From assembly GCA_033557465.1 (NCBI GenBank), contig CM066033.1, positions 232,378,109-232,442,108 of the forward strand: DNA of 64,000 nucleotides, written 5' to 3'. A model generated the notes under the pieces. The model made no database searches. It saw nothing but the letters and a program-made list of their open reading frames with translations, and was not told where the DNA came from. The DNA comes from Ichthyophis bannanicus. Its lineage: Eukaryota; Chordata; Amphibia; Gymnophiona; Ichthyophiidae. Positions 22,273 through 32,094 of this stretch are shown piece by piece (position 1 is the first letter of the stretch; each line of letters opens with the position of its first letter). The position numbers and the translations under genes are program-made.

Positions 22273-22545
22273 GGCTTTAGAGGGAGCTGGGGAAGCCCGC
22301 GCGAGGCCCCGGCTCCCTCTGAACAGCTGCCAGCGTGAAGAGCCTTTACCTTCACGCTGGCGGCTGTTCCTGTGAAGCCGCGAATGCTGGGAAAGGTTAA
22401 AGGGCATTGCTTTTAACCTTTCCCACCAATCGTGGCTTCACAGGAACAGCCGCCAGCGTGAAGGTAAAGGCTCTTCACGCTGGCGGCTGTACAGAGGGAG
22501 CCGGGACCTCGCACGGGCTTCCCCGGCTCCCTCTGAAGCCCTCCG
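22273..22545. repeat. Long GC-rich hairpin in hAT-like element 1
   Basis: Arms 22,273-22,400 and 22,411-22,545 are inverted copies with few mismatches; the loop is about 10 bp. Each arm also holds a smaller palindrome (cagcgtgaag ... cttcacgctgg). The DNA or RNA could fold into a stem of about 125 bp. Confidence 0.9.
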
Positions 22546-22716
22546 GGTTGGGAGAAAAGCCGGTTTTTTTGCTCTGGCCGCTCCCGATCTTGCGGCCCGA
22601 GCAAAAAAACCGGCTTTTCAAGGGCCGGTTTTGCCTCTGCGCCGGCAGCCGGCCTGGCCATGGAAAAATCGGCCAGGCCGGCTGAAAACCGGCCAGTTGG
22701 CAACCCTAATGAGGTG

Positions 22717-23264
22717 GCAGGTGAGAAGGAGAATACCAAGTTGAAATATTAGTAGAAGGACACACAAAGTATATGGACAGAGCAGTGAAGAAACTAAAGA
22801 ATTAAATAAATTACCCAAATAGCACTAATATTATCCTCCAGAGTTACAGCAGAGGCAACCACACTACTAAATTTAACAAACTAATTTCCTACAAAACACA
22901 ACAGAGTAGGTAGAAGTTTAAATTTTAAAGTTAGTTGGCTGCAGATCTAAACAATTGGTCCCAGGAAGTTTGAATCAGTGTGAAATTATCACTAGAGAGG
23001 CCCATACACAGGATGTGAACAGAGAGAGAAGAAGAGACTTACAGGAATTGAGTTTTTCTGCAGAAAATCCCTCATGAGATTAATCAGATAAGTGTTTAAT
23101 CCCAATAGTTTTCACCAAGTAACCCTTTTTCTTTGAAATGAGAACTAAATTCTTTGGTAAAATTATCTGTTTCCTTTTAACTGGTACAGCAATTGAACCT
23201 TCAGGTGTGAATGCAATATGTGCCTTTGAGTACTGGCATAGTGTGACTGGAGGTAGATTGCCAG
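22717..23264. other. Unassigned AT-rich sequence
   Basis: The first 80 bp or so probably continue the minus-strand L2-like LINE; beyond that I see nothing I can name. Confidence 0.45.
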
Positions 23265-23370
23265 ATCTTTCTTCTGAGGCAATGGAGAGTTAAGTACTAT
23301 TAGGAATTGAATCTTTGTTTCTTGGTTACCAAGCCAGTGCTCTAACCACTAGGCTACTCCACCCCCAGGT
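23265..23370 (-). mobile_element. tRNA-derived SINE head, minus strand
   Basis: On the minus strand: GTGGAGTAGCCTAGTGGTTAGAGCAC (A-box region, given here as 23,345-23,368) and GATTCAATTCC (B-box, about 23,305-23,315). The head is related to, but distinct from, the SINEs at 4,534 and 27,791. The 3' body is not clear. Confidence 0.6.
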
Positions 23371-23877
23371 AAGCATGCATAAATTATTTTCTAATATTTT
23401 CTTTTATTTCTCAACAGCTTAGAAATTATGAGCTAAATATTAATTAAACTTAAATAGCTCAGATTAAAAATTTGTAGGTACACCCACAAGGAAAACAAAA
23501 ATTAAGTACTACTTATCAAAGGTTCTGCAGTCTTCCTTGCTTCAGTCACACTATCTTGTGTTAGGGCCCTTTGTAGCAACTCAGGTTCTGTTCTTCTCAT
23601 CCAGGAGCGTCAGGACTGGTGATGGAACACACTCCCTATCTCATAAAACTTAAAAAGCGAGGCTAGCACTAGTCCTATTCTCTCTCCGTCAGAATGAAGA
23701 ACTTTAAAAACAAAACTGAGGAGCTGTTTCATTTTCCCCCAGGAAATAATGTTCTTAGTATGTCCATATTCTAACCCCAAAATACAAATATAATTAATAA
23801 TCTCCATCTAAACCCTTCCATCACACACAAGCTTTCTGCTCACATAGCTTGCCAGCAGCATACGCACTAATTCTACT

Positions 23878-23990
23878 TTTTTTTTTTTTTTTTGGTGCCG
23901 TCAAGTCAGTGCAAACTCCTGGCAACCCAGCTACTGATGCTGGAAACCAGCTGTAGAGAGCACTTTGTACTTAAGGTCTAGACGGCAAGC
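23878..23990 (-). mobile_element. Retroposon 3' end with poly-A, minus strand
   Basis: A run of T (23,876-23,895) is followed by ggtgccgtcaagtcagtgca, so on the minus strand a unit ends gacttgacggcacc plus poly-A. This resembles the common 3' tail of several tetrapod SINE families ending gactcgacggcac; the family name is not certain. Confidence 0.4.
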
Positions 23991-23994
23991 GCTG

Positions 23995-25240
23995 GCATGG
24001 ACCGATGATGGCGTCTTCCAAACTGGTGGAAGGAGATCCTGTAAAACTTTGGGAATTGGAATAGCCAGGACCTCCTTAGGGGTGGTACAGGCCCACAGAA
24101 TAGACTGAAAATCCTTTTTATCAGTCGGAGTCCTGGAGAAACTTCAGGTAGGAGAAATCCTCAGGAGGGTCTTCCCTCAGTGGGTGTTCTAAGGAGGTGC
24201 TGGCTCCATCTCTTCCAAAAGGGATGGCTCCATATTCCACAGTTGAGAGTAAGGGGGACTTGCCGGAGAAACGTCTACTTCTGAGGTTACAGGGGCTCTC
24301 CATTCCAGAAGAGAAGAGGATTCCTGCACCGTAACTGGAAGAGGCTGGTGGGGGGGGGGGGGAGCCTCGGCAGGTGACAGTTGATCACTAGGAGGGGCAG
24401 CTTCTAATAGGTTGCAGTGTCCTGCACGAAACAGCACAACAGTTACAGAAGGGAATCACTAGAGAGAGCCCTATCTGTTGTTGGGGGAGCCAAAGGAGCC
24501 AAGGTCTGTGTATGGGCCATAAGCTGTTTAGCTCTTCTGGACCTATGAGAGGAAGTTCCAGATGAGTCTCTGTCAGACCTCTGCTTGTGCAGACGCCGAT
24601 CCTGGGAGCTATGTGCACTTGCGGATTTGTCCTTGCAGCAATGTTTTGACTTGGATCGATGTTTGCCACCTACCTGAGGCTCCGGCCTCGGAGACAGTGG
24701 TGTAGAGGATGGGTTAGGTGTTGATGGCATAGGCGTCTGGCCTCATTTTGAAGGCTCTGGGCCATCTTTTTAGATGCTGGCGCCAGTAGGAGGTGTTCCT
24801 CTGGCCACACGGTAGCCCCATCCGGTTCCGATCGTAACTTGTCTAGGCCCAATGGGACAGGGGCAGGCAATGAAGCAGGAGTTGCCATGAAATGGAGAGA
24901 GGGCAGCTGTTAGAATGCAAATTTACAGTCTTAAAATATATGGGCAGGTAGGCTGTCACTACACCTACGGAGGTGCTGTGGTGTGCCTTGTTGTCTTCTG
25001 TTTTTGGGTTTGTTTGTTTGTTTTTGGGTTTTGGTTTTTTACAAGCACTGCAAGCAGGAGAGGGTCTGTTGGTTTTCTCTCTCTGGTGCTGCTCTCCTTC
25101 ATTGCTACTTCCTTTTTTTATTTTTTGGTCAGAAAGCAACATGGAGACCACAGGAGCAGGGAGCTGCTGAGAATTGTCTGGTTTTTTTTTTTTTTTTGTT
25201 ATATTTGTTTTTTTTTTAGTACCATGGAGGAAACAAAACT
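23995..25240 (-). pseudogene. Possible DIRS-type gag remnant
   Basis: Unverified. Several overlapping minus-strand ORFs read together: a Ser/Lys/Arg/His-rich stretch (KHRSKSKHCCKDKSASAHSS, QDRRLHKQRSDRDSSGTSS; 24,443-24,730), then acidic and Pro-rich sequence ending LREDPPEDFSYLKFLQDSD (24,121-24,303). This order resembles the gag-like ORF1 of vertebrate DIRS elements. A poly-A-rich leader lies upstream (25,180-25,220 on the plus strand is poly-T). No RT follows downstream. It could be another gag or decayed host sequence. Confidence 0.35.
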
Positions 25241-25539
25241 GAAGTAAAAATAAAGAAAATAAGAAAAAACATCACGTAAGTGAGAGGAGTGAGGGAGAGA
25301 CATGGCTGGCTGCTGTGGAAACAGAAGAGTGGAGAGGACACAGGGTGTGCGGTCAGGTGGGAAGGTGCGCTGACACTGCTGCTGTCATCCGGACAGCACC
25401 TTGGAGTGTGCCTGCATTAACCCTCGCTTGAATACGGAGAACAAAACCACATCAGTTCTCAGTCAGACTCAAACTGACATGTTTTAGCCATCAACCACTC
25501 TTTAAAGAAAACTTCCAAATTCAGTCAAATCTCATCTAA

Positions 25540-25650
25540 AATGGATCGTTGCCTTTTGGGAACCTGACAGGTATTTGTCGCCTGGATTGGTTACTACTGG
25601 AAACAGGATACTGGTCTGACCCAGTTTGGCATATCTTATGTCCTTAATTT
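25540..25650 (+). mobile_element. CR1 family A 3'-end fragment
   Basis: Contains ttttgggaacctgacaggta ... cctggattgg ... ggatactggtctgacccagt, the 3' UTR seen at 5,030-5,135 and, in the opposite strand, at 32,120-32,200. Confidence 0.75.
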
Positions 25651-26235
25651 TTAACTCTGTTGTAGAAGCAGATTTCTTTCTATGGTCAGGCTCAATGTAA
25701 AGTCCAGTGATTCCTGTTTAACAGGCAGTGTTCCACAAAACACTCTTCTGAAGTACTACTTAAGACAGGGGTGGGCAAACTTTTTGACTCGAGGGCCGCG
25801 ATGGGTTCATATATTGGACCCGGGGGCCGGACCAAGAGTAGATGGACGGTGTGTATGTGTGAATTAATATAAATTAAATTTAAATTTGTAACATTAAATG
25901 TTTAGATTAATTTAAGGTAGAAAAGCATAAAAAGAGTTATTTTACAAAACTTTTATGCAATGTATTTCTTTCATAAAATAGTACCTTCAATTTTAGTGGC
26001 CGTAGTTTGCCCATCCCTGCACTAGACCATGCCTCCCTACTTCCTTCTGTGGGTGGGTCTTTTGGTTTCTGAAGCGTGGTAGCCAAAGTGGGGGCTGTCC
26101 CACCCGCTTCATCCGAAAAGATGGGGTGGGCAAGATATGAGTGAGATTTAAGATTCTGAATCACCTCACATGAATCTGCAGTTATTGCGTGCCGAAGAGT
26201 CAGGAAGTGGGATATCCAGATCCTCCCAAGTGACC

Positions 26236-26990
26236 AGCCCATTTCCTGTCCTAGCCCCCCCCATAGCCCATTATCAGTCCTAACCCCCCCATAGCCCATT
26301 ACCAGTCCTAACCCCCCATCACCCCATTTCCAGACAGCCCCCATCAGCCCACAGCCCATTGCCAGTCTTAACTCCCCCATAGCCCATTACCAGTCCTAAC
26401 CCCCCCATCAGCCCACAGCCCATTACCAGTCTTAACCCCCCCATAGCCCATTACCAGTCCTAACCCCCCCGTCCTAACCCCCCATCAGCCCACAGCCCAT
26501 TGCCAGTCTTAACCCCCCATAGCCCATTACCAGTCCTAACCCCCCATCACCCCATTTCCAAACAGCCCCCATCAGCCCACAGCCCATTGCCAGTCTTAAC
26601 CCCCCCATAGCCCATTACCAGTCCTAACCCCCATCACCCCATTTCCAGACAGCCCCCATCAGCCCACAGCCAATTGCCAGTCTTAACCCCCCCCCATAGC
26701 CCATTACCAGTCCTAACCCCCCATCACCCCATTTCCAGACAGCCCCCATCAGCCCACAGCCCATTGCCAGTCTTAACCCACCCCATAGCCCATTACCAGT
26801 CCTAACCCCCATCACCCCATTTCCAGACAGCCCCCATCAGCCCACAGCCCATTGCCAGTCTTAACCCCCCCCCATAACCCATTAACAGTCCTACCCCCCT
26901 CATCAGCCCACAGCCCATTGCCAGTCCTAACCCCCCCCCCCATCGGCTCACAGCCCACTGCCAGTCCTAACCCACCCCCCCCCCATCGGC
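26236..26990. repeat. Minisatellite of CCCATTACCAGTCCTAACCCC-type units
   Basis: Tandem units of about 30 bp (cccattaccagtcctaaccc) grouped into a higher-order unit of about 105 bp that also contains catcaccccatttccagaca and gcccccatcagcccacagccc. Four to five higher-order copies are nearly identical. ORFs across it are artefacts. Confidence 0.9.
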
Positions 26991-27058
26991 TCATGGAAAT
27001 TAAAATAAAAAAAAAAGCTGGCCGCTGCCGCGGCGGCAGCATGGAGTGTCCCGCGGGG

Positions 27059-27315
27059 CCCCCTCTGCCCGGCTGAACTCTCCCGGCGCGGCTGAAGCCC
27101 TCTGTTCCGGCTTGCAGATATGTGAAGGGAGAGTGTCTCCCTCGCGTCTCTGTTAAGCCCGCAGGGGCTGATGGGAAGCAGGGGCTGATGGGAAATTTCC
27201 CATCTGCCCCTGCGGGCTTAACAGAGACGCGAGGGAGACACTCTCCCTTCGCGTATCTGCAAGCCGGAGCAGAGGGCTTCAGCTGTGCCGGGAGAGTTCA
27301 GCCGGGCAGAGGGGG
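27059..27315. repeat. Long GC-rich hairpin in hAT-like element 2
   Basis: Arms 27,059-27,168 and 27,205-27,315 are inverted copies with few mismatches (for example gggagagtgtctccctcgcg against cgcgagggagacactctccc); loop about 36 bp containing a direct repeat of gcaggggctgatggga. Confidence 0.9.
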
Positions 27316-27383
27316 CCGGATTAAAAGGTCTGCCAGGCCGTATACGGCCCGCGGGCCATAGTTTGCCCATCCCTGACTTAAGA

Positions 27384-27776
27384 AAACACATCTGTCAGCA
27401 GCCAGATAGACCAGTTCACAAGTACTTTAAAAACTTTTTAAAAGAGAGTCTCACTCAACTCAACATGTTTCTTCACAACCAAAAGTCAAGTCTGTCACCG
27501 CAGACTTGTGCTCACTTCAGCTCTGTGCAGCACAACTTTCCAAACTGAAGGAAAATTTTAAAGCTTCACAGATTCACAGCACAACCTATTAGGAACAACA
27601 CAGAAACATCAAAATCCCAATCCCCTTATTCAGAACTAAATCCCCTTTACTTTAATTAAATTAAAAATCCCCCCCCCCCCAAACACACAAACTCTTTACT
27701 CACAATAGTCACCTCCATGCTCTACTATTACTTATAATTCATACAACGCTACAAGGTGAACACAGAGACTTACTTG
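27384..27776. other. Unassigned sequence
   Basis: No gene or known element. Contains a short poly-C run near 27,670. Confidence 0.5.
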
Positions 27777-28266
27777 GTTCAGGCCCAAGTGGAGTGGAGG
27801 AGTGGCCTAGTGGTTGGGGCAAGGTATTTCAAGCCAGAAGGTCAGGGGGTTCAAATCCCACTAGAGGACAGCAACCTTGGGCCAGAAGGACTGGGGTTTC
27901 TAGTCCCACAGGTGCTCCTTGTGGTCTTGGGCAAGCCACTTAACCCTCCATAGCCCATGTTCCCTGTAAATAGTTATCTCCAAGTTATAATGCCCTGTTC
28001 AATGTAATTTCAGTTTGTTCAATGTAAACTGCACTGATGCAGAATAGCGCGGTATATAAGAGAATATAAATAAATCAAAAGTATTAATTTTATTATTGTC
28101 CTTCTCTGCCATTACCAATTCCAGACTTCCATCTTTCTACCTTGCAGCTCCTTATGCCTGGAACAAACTACCTGATTCGGTACGTCAGGCTCCATCTGAG
28201 GCCCTGTTCAAATCCAGGCTAAAAACTCACTACTTTGAGAATGCTTTTGGATCCCGACCCCCTTAA
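27777..28266 (+). mobile_element. L2-like LINE C-terminal fragment, interrupted by SINE copy 2
   Basis: Around the SINE, ttggttcaggcccaa (27,775-27,790) and attaattttattattgtcc (28,082-28,101) rejoin to match the inverted copy at 31,330-31,390. The coding part reads FYLAAPYAWNKLPDSVRQAPSEALFKSRLKTHYFENAF (28,133-28,245), the C-terminal WNSLPxxLR block of L2-like LINEs. Confidence 0.72.
27791..28075 (+). mobile_element. tRNA-derived SINE with L2-like 3' tail, copy 2
   Basis: Very close to copy 1 (4,534). A-box-like TGGCCTAGTGGTTGG, B-box GGTTCAAATCCC (about 27,849-27,860), body with CTTGGGCCAGAAGGACTGGGG, and tail gtaaactgcactgatgcag ... gcgcggtatata ... aaataaat matching the L2-like LINE 3' end at 2,810-2,870. 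The uninterrupted target is visible in the inverted copy near 31,375. Confidence 0.9.
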
Positions 28267-28765
28267 TCTGCTGACTTGAAGTGTGATATAACAACTTTTA
28301 ATAAACCAAAAACAATTCAAGGCCTCCCACTTTTATCATGAAAATAGAAGACAGTCAATCCACACTACCCAATCTCACACTCAGTCTCTACTATTCACTC
28401 CCACCCATGCAAATCTTACCCTCACCTCACACTCCCAGCCATCTACTGTAGTCAGTTCCTGGTCCCAATTCAACCAAGATGCCTTGTCTTTTGTCTTCTA
28501 GTTTGTCTTTATGATTTTTTCCTTTCCTTTTCTCTTCTACCCTGTTAATAGAAGGAGTTCCTTTCTTTTTTCCGACTTGTGAGATCTATTTGTTTTTATT
28601 ACAAACTGCTCTGTTTGCCTAGCAAAGGGCGGTATATCAAATCAGAATAAACCATAACTCTAGAACATTATGCCAGCTTCAAAAAAACAATACAAATAAT
28701 AAACTCCATTACTTGTCCACTGGACCCTATCCCTCCAAATGGGTAAATAAAGCCCTACATTAGAC
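28267..28765 (+). repeat. 500-bp interspersed repeat R, copy 1 (uninterrupted)
   Basis: Starts tgctgacttgaagtg and runs to ccctacattagac; about 93 percent identical by eye to 42,066-42,481 joined to 45,558-45,665. It contains an L2-like 3' end (gggcggtatatcaaatcagaataaacc, 28,628-28,655) followed by about 110 bp more. So it is either a LINE 3' region with downstream sequence or a distinct non-autonomous repeat. Confidence 0.8.
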
Positions 28766-28768
28766 ATG

Positions 28769-30886
28769 TAGAAACATAGAAACATGATGACAGAAAAAGA
28801 CCACAAGGCCCATCTAGTCTGTCCTTCCATAACAACTACAACAGTCCACTTTTTACCTTTAGAGATCCTCTGTGTTGGTCCCATGCTTTTTTGAATTCAG
28901 TTACTGTCCTCATCTCTACCACCTCCACTGGGAGACTATTCCACGGATCCACTACTCTTTCCGTAAAGAAATATTTCCGCATATCACTCCTGAATCTATC
29001 TCCCTTCACCCTCATCCCATGTCCCCTCGTCGCAGAACTTGCTTTCAATTGAAAGAGGCTCTCGCCCTGAACATTTATGCCACGGAGGTATTTAAACATC
29101 TCAATCATATCACCTCTATCCCGCCTTTCCTCTAAGGTGTACATATTAAGATCCTTAAGTCTGTCCTCATATGCTTTATAATGAAGACCACTAATCATCT
29201 TAGTAGCACCCCTCTGTACCGACTCCATCCTGTTCACATCCTTTTGAAGGTGCGGTCTCCAGAATTGCACACCATACTCCAAATGAGGTCGCACCAAAGA
29301 CTTATACAGAGGCATTATCACCTCCTTTTTTCTGCTAGCCATTCCTCTCCGTATGCACCCAAGCATCCTTCTAGCTTTTGCCGTCGCCTTTTCTACCTGT
29401 TTAGCTACTTTAAGATCATCGGACACAACTACGCCTAGGTCCCGCTCTTCTTTAGTGGACAAAAGTACTTCACCTCCTATGCTGTATTGCTCCCTTGGAT
29501 TGCTGCAGCCCAAATGCATGACCTTACATTTTTTAACATTAAATCCCAGCTGCCAAATTCTAGACCATTCTTCAAGCTTAGCTAGATCCCTCCTCATGTT
29601 ATCTACACCTTCCTGGGTGTCTACTTTATTGCAGATTTTGGTATCATCTGCAAAGAGGCAAACCTTACCCGACAGCCCTTCCGCTATATCACTAACAAAG
29701 ATGTTAAAAAGAATCGGACCAAGGACAGATCCCTGGGGCACACCACTGGTAACATCCTTCTCCTCAGAGCGAGCTCCATTTACTTGTACTCTTTGTCGCC
29801 TCCCACCCAACCAATTTCTAACCCAAGCAGTAACTTTAGGGTCCATCCCTAGGGTGCTCAGTTTGTTTATAAGTCGCCTGTGAGGAACAGTGTCAAAGGC
29901 TTTACTGAAATCTAAATACACCACATCTAGAGCTCTCCCTCGGTCCAACTCCCTGGTCACCCAGTCAAAGAAATCAATCAGATTTGTCTGACAAGACCTG
30001 CCTCTAGTGAATCCATGCTGCCTCGGATCCTGTAATCCGCTGGACTCCAGAAACCTCACTATTTTCTCTTTCAACAGCGTTTCCATTAATTTACTCACCA
30101 CTGAAGTTAAACTAACCGGCCTGTAGTTTTCAACCACATCCTTACTTCCGCTTTTGTGTAAAGGCACCACATGAGCCTCTCTCCAGTCCTTTGGCACCAC
30201 TCCCGACTCCAACGAGGCATTGAAAAGGTCAGTCAGCGGAGTTGCTAGAATGTCCCCAAGTTCCCTCAGTATTCTAGGGTGTATCCCATCCGGTCCCATC
30301 GCTTTGTCTACTTTGAGTTGAGCTAGTTTCTCACGAACACAGTCTTCTGAAAATTGTTCAAGATGTCCCTCGCTTCTGTTCTTATTTGTGGGTGTTTTCT
30401 GAGGTCCTGCTCCTGGTTTTTCATCTGTGAACACAGAACAAAAATATTTGTTAAGTAATTCCGCTTTATCCTTATCAGCTTCTACATATTCCCCCCCTGT
30501 ACCCTTGAGTCTGACAATACCACTTTTGCCCTTCCTCTTCTCACTAATATATCTGAAAAATGTCTTATCCCCCCATTTTATTGCATTGGCTATTTCCTCC
30601 TCCTTTTGAATCTTTGCCTTCTTGACTACTTTGCTAGCTTCTCTAAGTTTTTCCAAATACAGATGCCTGTCTTCCTCTCTCTGTGATCTCTTGTATTTCA
30701 TGAAGGCCTCCCTCTTTTTCTTCACTTTTTCAGCTACTTCCTTCGAAAACCATAGCGGTCTCCTGTTCCTTTTGCCTTTGTTTACCATTTTAACAAAAAG
30801 GTTGGTTGCCTTTAAAATACCCCCTTTCAGTTTTGCCCACTGTTGTTCTACATCCCCCAGCTGTTCCCATCCTACTAACGATTAGG
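28769..30886 (-). mobile_element. CR1 family B LINE, 5'-truncated, young
   Basis: CR1 with an intact ORF2 part. On the minus strand the 3' end is ...gtcatcatgtttctatgtttct at 28,769-28,790; short repeats of an 8-mer such as tttctatg are the usual CR1 terminus in place of poly-A. The frame is open upstream of the first ATG to about 30,880 (EQLGDVEQQWAKLKGG), so the element was truncated inside ORF2 and lacks ORF1 and endonuclease. Another 3' end of this family is at 39,352-39,492. Confidence 0.92.
28836..30788 (-). CDS. CR1 ORF2 reverse transcriptase part, uninterrupted 650 codons
   Basis: RT of a CR1 LINE. Motifs in order (residue numbers approximate): basic linker (1-75), YFCSVFTDE (115-123), DKAMGPDGIHPRIL (160), WREAHVVPLHKSGSK and NYRPVSLTSVVSKLME (200-240), HGFTRGRSCQTNL (258), VVYLDFSKAFDTVPH with catalytic Asp (290), [15 protein letters not shown] (350), LFADDTKI with the catalytic pair (378), then the C-terminal PHLEYGVQFW, RGATKMI, YEDRLKDLNMYTLEERRDRGDMIEMFKYLRG and WNSLPVEVVE blocks, ending FKKAWDQHRGSLKVKSGLL. 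All RT catalytic residues are present with no stop. The native start is lost by truncation; the ATG at 30,788 is merely the first one. Without its endonuclease it could not retrotranspose by itself. Confidence 0.93.
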   Translation of the reverse strand: MVNKGKRNRRPLWFSKEVAEKVKKKREAFMKYKRSQREEDRHLYLEKLREASKVVKKAKIQKEEEIANAIKWGDKTFFRYISEKRKGKSGIVRLKGTGGEYVEADKDKAELLNKYFCSVFTDEKPGAGPQKTPTNKNRSEGHLEQFSEDCVREKLAQLKVDKAMGPDGIHPRILRELGDILATPLTDLFNASLESGVVPKDWREAHVVPLHKSGSKDVVENYRPVSLTSVVSKLMETLLKEKIVRFLESSGLQDPRQHGFTRGRSCQTNLIDFFDWVTRELDRGRALDVVYLDFSKAFDTVPHRRLINKLSTLGMDPKVTAWVRNWLGGRRQRVQVNGARSEEKDVTSGVPQGSVLGPILFNIFVSDIAEGLSGKVCLFADDTKICNKVDTQEGVDNMRRDLAKLEEWSRIWQLGFNVKKCKVMHLGCSNPREQYSIGGEVLLSTKEERDLGVVVSDDLKVAKQVEKATAKARRMLGCIRRGMASRKKEVIMPLYKSLVRPHLEYGVQFWRPHLQKDVNRMESVQRGATKMISGLHYKAYEDRLKDLNMYTLEERRDRGDMIEMFKYLRGINVQGESLFQLKASSATRGHGMRVKGDRFRSDMRKYFFTERVVDPWNSLPVEVVEMRTVTEFKKAWDQHRGSLKVKSGLL

Positions 30887-31185
30887 TGTTAGCAGTTCTT
30901 GAACCTGAGGGGGTTACAGAGTTCAGCAATACTACTGTGCTCAAGTACAGTTCCCCTAAAACAGCAAAAATGAAATTAACCTTGCTTTAAAAAATATACA
31001 CAAAACCCTTTTAAGAGCTCCCAGTCAGAGAGCTAGCAATGTAACAAAAAAAACCAAACAAAGAAAGAGAGAGAGTTCCTGCTCCTAAGCGTTTACAGTC
31101 TAGTCAAGGCAGACAACACAACAACTGGGGACTAGGATAGATCTATGGAATGGAAAGGAAACACATAGGAGGTGAACAGCAGATT

Positions 31186-31395
31186 AAGGGGATCAGGATC
31201 CAAAAGCAGTCTCAAAGTAGCGAGTTTTTAGCCTGGATTTGAACAGGGCCTCAGATGGAGCCTGACGTACCGAATCAGGTAGTTTGTTCCAGGCATAAGG
31301 AGCAGCAAGGTAGAAAGATGGAAGTCTGGAATTGGTAATGGCAGAAAAGGACAATAATAAAATTAATACATTTTATTTGGGCCTGAACCAGGTAA
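31186..31395 (-). mobile_element. L2-like LINE C-terminal fragment, inverted copy
   Basis: Inverted relative to 28,076-28,263 with about 93 percent identity by eye over 190 bp (for example tagtttgttccaggcataag against cttatgcctggaacaaacta). It codes for the same AAPYAWNKLPDSVRQAPSEAL segment on the minus strand and lacks the SINE. Confidence 0.75.
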
Positions 31396-31420
31396 ATGAG
31401 GGGGGGGGGGGTCCTGCCTA

Positions 31421-31549
31421 GTGCCCATGTGCAGCATTGGCACATACAGTAAGTGGCAAACTAGCCTTAAAATAGGGCTTTCCCTCTGCTACTCTGCCAG
31501 CTCGTGCAGGACATACGTACTGTATGTGCCAGTGTTGCACATGGGCACG
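31421..31549. repeat. Inverted repeat, MITE-like
   Basis: gtgcccatgtgcagcattgg ... (31,421-31,452) is the inverse of tactgtatgtgccagtgttg ... (31,518-31,549), about 31 bp with two or three mismatches. No TSD seen. Confidence 0.6.
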
Positions 31550-32094
31550 AGGCAGCACCTCCCCCACATTTCCAGGTCAAGGTCCAAATCAAAAATATTA
31601 ATTTGATTATTAAAATGGGCTGCCAGGGGCTTCCCACAGCTCATTCCACCAATGGTTGCAATAACTGAAAATATGGAGCCCACCCAAAGCTGCAATATCA
31701 CTAGGACCCACTGCTACCCACAGCAGCAATTTGTGGCAGCTTTCCCCATTTATTCCTCTGCATTCCCCCACCCCTTTTTAATCCACAGCCGCAAAATTCC
31801 AGCCTAGGCCTTTTCCCCTTAGCCTCTGCAGGTTTCAACCTATTCTGTTCCTGGTCACACCCTCTTAAAAGGTCCAAGATCTCCTCCTACAGCCTGTTGA
31901 CCTCTAAGCCCCAAGTCTGCCTCTTGGACATGCAATGGAGCCATTGCCCAAAAGAGCTCTTCCTCCTTCTGTCTCCGGATGCTGTCAGCTGGGGTCATCC
32001 AACACCAAACTCGACCTCTGTTGCTCTGCAGGAAGCACAATAAGTCGGAATCATGTCCAAAGTCCCACCAATAGCACCGGGAACCAGCCCAAAC
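31550..32094. other. Unassigned sequence
   Basis: No gene or known element recognised between the inverted repeat and the CR1-A 3' end. Confidence 0.5.

Larger units (their letters stand above)
20475..22708. mobile_element. hAT-like non-autonomous element 1 with minisatellite and hairpin
   Basis: Ends TAGGGTTACCAAC and GTTGGCAACCCTA, flanked by a perfect 8-bp duplication atgaggtg (20,467-20,474 and 22,709-22,716), the hAT signature. Internal order: 600 bp of unique AT-rich sequence, a CCCATTTCCAGTCC minisatellite (about 21,190-22,215), a GC-rich hairpin (22,273-22,545), and a smaller inverted repeat of gccggttttt type (22,558-22,625). No transposase. It lies in the old minus-strand L2-like LINE. 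Confidence 0.82.
25766..27375. mobile_element. hAT-like non-autonomous element 2 with minisatellite and hairpin
   Basis: TIRs CAGGGGTGGGCAAACT (left) and, from the right, CAGGGATGGGCAAACT, flanked by a perfect 8-bp duplication acttaaga (25,758-25,765 and 27,376-27,383). This is the classic hAT end. Inside: an extra right-type end, GTTTGCCCATCCCTG, at 26,005-26,019; about 200 bp of unassigned sequence; a minisatellite (26,236-26,990); a GC-rich hairpin (27,059-27,315). No transposase. Same architecture as hAT-like element 1 although the TIRs differ. Confidence 0.88.

Noticed and set aside
24843..25247. Phe-rich plus-strand ORFs (about 25,000-25,250)
   Set aside because: Hydrophobic only because of T-rich sequence and poly-T runs; no start context or homologous motif.
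26236..27076. Gly/Trp/Met-rich minus-strand ORFs
   Set aside because: Translation of the minisatellite in hAT-like element 2, not a gene.
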